Source: Candidatus Tabaqchalia intestinavium (lineage in GTDB: Bacteria > Bacillota > Clostridia > Oscillospirales > CAJFTT01). From it: a stretch of DNA of 32,417 nucleotides. The DNA lies in contig CAJFTT010000017.1 in assembly GCA_904420005.1 (NCBI GenBank), forward strand, positions 1 through 32,417, in the 5' to 3' direction. The notes beneath the pieces were generated by a model. The model saw only the letters and a list, made by a program, of their open reading frames with translations. It ran no database searches and was not told the origin of the DNA. Shown piece after piece: positions 30,631-32,417 of this stretch (the stretch's first letter is position 1; the number at the start of each line of letters is the position of its first letter). Both the position numbers and the translations under genes were made by a program.

Positions 30631-30814
30631 CGATTCCTTTTGTGATGAACGTCCGACGAAAGATGGCGTTCCCCCTACTTGAAGCAGGGGATGTTACGGG
30701 GCTTTGGGGAGAAGGGCGGTGGCCGCCGGCTTGCGCCGCACTCGGGGGACGGCCGAACCGCGCCGGGCAGAACGAATATTGCGCCGGGCGGGACCGGCGC
30801 GCGGGTCCGCCGCC

Positions 30815-32143
30815 TCAGGGGCGCAGACGGGTCATGTCGCGCGGGAAAAGGCTGGCCTCGCGCACGTTTTGCAGATCCAGCAGCTTCATCAGCAACCGCT
30901 CCAGCCCGATACCCAGCCCGCCGTGCGGCGGCATGCCGTGCTTGTGGATCATCAGATAGCTTTCAAAATTGGCGGGATCCATGCCCTTGCTGCGCATCTT
31001 CTCGACCTGCATGGCGTAATCGTGGATACGCTGGCCGCCCGTCGTGACCTCGACGCCGCGCATCATCAGGTCGAAGCTGAGCGTCACTGTGGGATCACTG
31101 GGATCGTCCATGGCGTAAAACGGGCGTTTTTTGACCGGATAATGCGTGACGAACACGAAGTCCGCGCCGTTCTCTTCCAAAAAGAGCTTGCCGAGCAGCT
31201 GTTCTTCTTCCGGTTCGAGGTCATAGGGGTTCTTGAAATGCCGCCCGTATTTTTCCTCCACCATCTTCTTGGCTTCGGCAAACCGCACCGTCGCGAATTT
31301 GTCGGTCGAAGGCAGATCCACCTGCAGCATTTCCAGCTCGTCTGCATATTCGCGGCGCAGCAGGTCCATCGTATAGGTGAGCATGTTGGCTTCCATGACC
31401 ATGACGTCCTCGAACGAGTCGATGAATCCCATCTCGAAGTCCATGCCGGTATATTCGTTGAGATGCCGCGCGGTGTTGTGCTTTTCGGCGCGGAACACAG
31501 GCCCGACCTCGTAAACGCGCTCAAAAACCGGCACGAGCATTTGCTTGTAAAACTGCGGGCTCTGCGCGAGATAGGCGGGCTTGTCGAAGTAATCCACCTC
31601 GAAGATATTCGCGCCGCCTTCCGCGCCCTCGGCCACGATCTTGGGAGAATGGATTTCCGTGAAGCCCTGGGAGGTCAGATAATCCCGGAACCCGCGGACC
31701 AGGCCTTCCTGCAGGCGGAATTTGGCCCGTTCGTAAAGATTGCGCAGCGCGATGGGGCGCAGCGCGAGGTTGACGTCGAGCGAGCTTTTCAGCCGGCCCT
31801 TATTGAGGATGATGGGCATCGGGGCGGCGGGGGTGGACAGCACGGCGAGGCGCGACACATGCAGCTCATAGCCGCCCTTGGCGCGCGGCTCCTCGACGAG
31901 CGTGCCCCAAACGTCGAGGGCGCTGCCCTCCTTGACGCCCGTGAGATCGACGCCGGTGCTGCGGTCAACGACGCATTGCAGCACGCCGCCGCGCTTGCGC
32001 AGCACGATGAACACCACGTCCCCCAGCTCGCGCACGACGTGCACGAGGCCGTCCGTATGGCACTCGCCGCCGCGGGAAGCGACCTCGGCCAGCTGGGAAA
32101 CTTCAAACACATCCTTGCTCCAGGTCTTGTCCAACATCTTCAT
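30815..32143 (-). CDS. aspS: Archaeal-type aspartate--tRNA ligase (probably non-discriminating AspRS2)
   Basis: A class II synthetase of 442 residues, much shorter than bacterial AspRS (about 590) because it lacks the GAD insertion. An N-terminal OB-fold anticodon domain (about 1-105) is followed by the catalytic core. Core landmarks are FTEIHSPKIVAEGAEGGA, YLAQSPQFYKQML, motif 2 FRAEKHNTARHLNEYTGMDF, and motif 3 GLGIGLERLLM with the archaeal-style ending FPRDMTRLRP. Enzymes of this type usually charge both tRNA-Asp and tRNA-Asn, the latter being amidated by GatCAB; that specificity is inference. ATG 32143 has AAGGAG 8 bases upstream. An in-frame ATG at 32263 lies only about 4 bases from the predicted transcript start. 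Confidence 0.93.
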   Translation of the reverse strand: MKMLDKTWSKDVFEVSQLAEVASRGGECHTDGLVHVVRELGDVVFIVLRKRGGVLQCVVDRSTGVDLTGVKEGSALDVWGTLVEEPRAKGGYELHVSRLAVLSTPAAPMPIILNKGRLKSSLDVNLALRPIALRNLYERAKFRLQEGLVRGFRDYLTSQGFTEIHSPKIVAEGAEGGANIFEVDYFDKPAYLAQSPQFYKQMLVPVFERVYEVGPVFRAEKHNTARHLNEYTGMDFEMGFIDSFEDVMVMEANMLTYTMDLLRREYADELEMLQVDLPSTDKFATVRFAEAKKMVEEKYGRHFKNPYDLEPEEEQLLGKLFLEENGADFVFVTHYPVKKRPFYAMDDPSDPTVTLSFDLMMRGVEVTTGGQRIHDYAMQVEKMRSKGMDPANFESYLMIHKHGMPPHGGLGIGLERLLMKLLDLQNVREASLFPRDMTRLRP

Positions 32144-32273
32144 GCGAAAAACTCCTTGATTCACCCGGCCGGAACCGGGGATTTTGATCACCGGCGCAGC
32201 GCTGCGCAGACGCGGCGGAACGCCGGCGTTGCGCAGGGAAGCCAGCCCAGTGAGAAATTTCATACTTTTAGTT

Positions 32274-32302
32274 ATTATAGCCCAATTTTTCCCGTTTCGC
32301 AA
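32274..32302 (-). promoter_or_regulatory. Promoter of the AspRS gene
   Basis: On the minus strand TTGCGA (32302-32297) and TATAAT (32279-32274) are 17 bases apart. The leader is about 124 bases. Confidence 0.85.
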
Positions 32303-32331
32303 GAGGGACTTGCCGCCGGCGTTTTCGGCTG

Positions 32332-32345
32332 TTGTAGAGCTACAA
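32332..32345. repeat. Perfect 14-bp palindrome upstream of the AspRS promoter
   Basis: TTGTAGAGCTACAA is a perfect palindrome 30 bases upstream of the -35 element. It is the size of a dimeric repressor or activator site, but I do not recognise its regulator. Nothing else is evident up to the window end. Confidence 0.5.
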
Positions 32346-32417
32346 TACATATTGGACAGCAGGGCAAGAAAAAGCGAATAAAAAAGTAGAAGGACAGAGC
32401 CTTATAGGGTATAGTTT

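Noticed and set aside
1-32417. tRNA genes and CRISPR arrays
   Set aside because: No T-loop GTTCRANYC with matching acceptor stem was noticed on either strand, and no regularly spaced identical repeats with unique spacers; the 60-bp repeats are degenerate and contiguous.

Overview
The window looks like chromosome of a GC-rich, spore-forming member of the Clostridia, most likely an Oscillospirales/Ruminococcaceae-type gut anaerobe. The grounds are SpoVAE, strong AGGAGG-type ribosome binding sites, pyruvate phosphate dikinase, an archaeal-type AspRS, Firmicutes-style families (CapA, CPBP protease, YoaK, DacF-like carboxypeptidase) and high GC with G/C-ending codons. The species cannot be named from sequence alone. 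No tRNA, rRNA, CRISPR array, phage gene or intact transposase was seen.

Layout. 1-3178: rpsT with its own promoter and terminator, a lone spoVAE on the minus strand behind a sigma-G-like promoter, then a CPBP membrane protease followed closely by tadA. 3573-9726: a plus-strand run of a CapA-type lipoprotein, nadB and nadC (NAD synthesis), a GH43-like glycosidase, a terminator and an S41 peptidase. 9939-13813 (minus): an unusual sigma factor fused to a winged helix and a large C-terminal domain, a YgjP-type metalloprotease and a YoaK membrane protein. 14117-18590: a cyclophilin, then a strikingly AT-rich two-gene insert (small membrane protein plus secreted two-domain ricin-type lectin), then a D,D-carboxypeptidase.

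19073-24320 is a rhamnose module: an AraC-family regulator divergent from rhaB, then rhaA and rhaD. Together they convert L-rhamnose to dihydroxyacetone phosphate and lactaldehyde; no transporter is in view. 24559-27204 is ppdK with a strong promoter and terminator. 27844-32143 holds a 67-residue protein made of only a signal peptide and a sortase-type anchor (minus), an aspartate carbamoyltransferase carrying a PyrI-like zinc knuckle, a flavodoxin-like reductase and a minus-strand archaeal-type AspRS.

Most genes are ordinary housekeeping. The parts that repay a second look are the sigma/winged-helix fusion, the AT-rich lectin insert, the minimal sortase-substrate-like protein with a long leader, the PyrB-zinc fusion, and a family of degenerate hairpin-bearing repeats with a period near 60 bp that recurs in several intergenic regions (about 18.9, 21.9, 27.6 and 30.3 kb).
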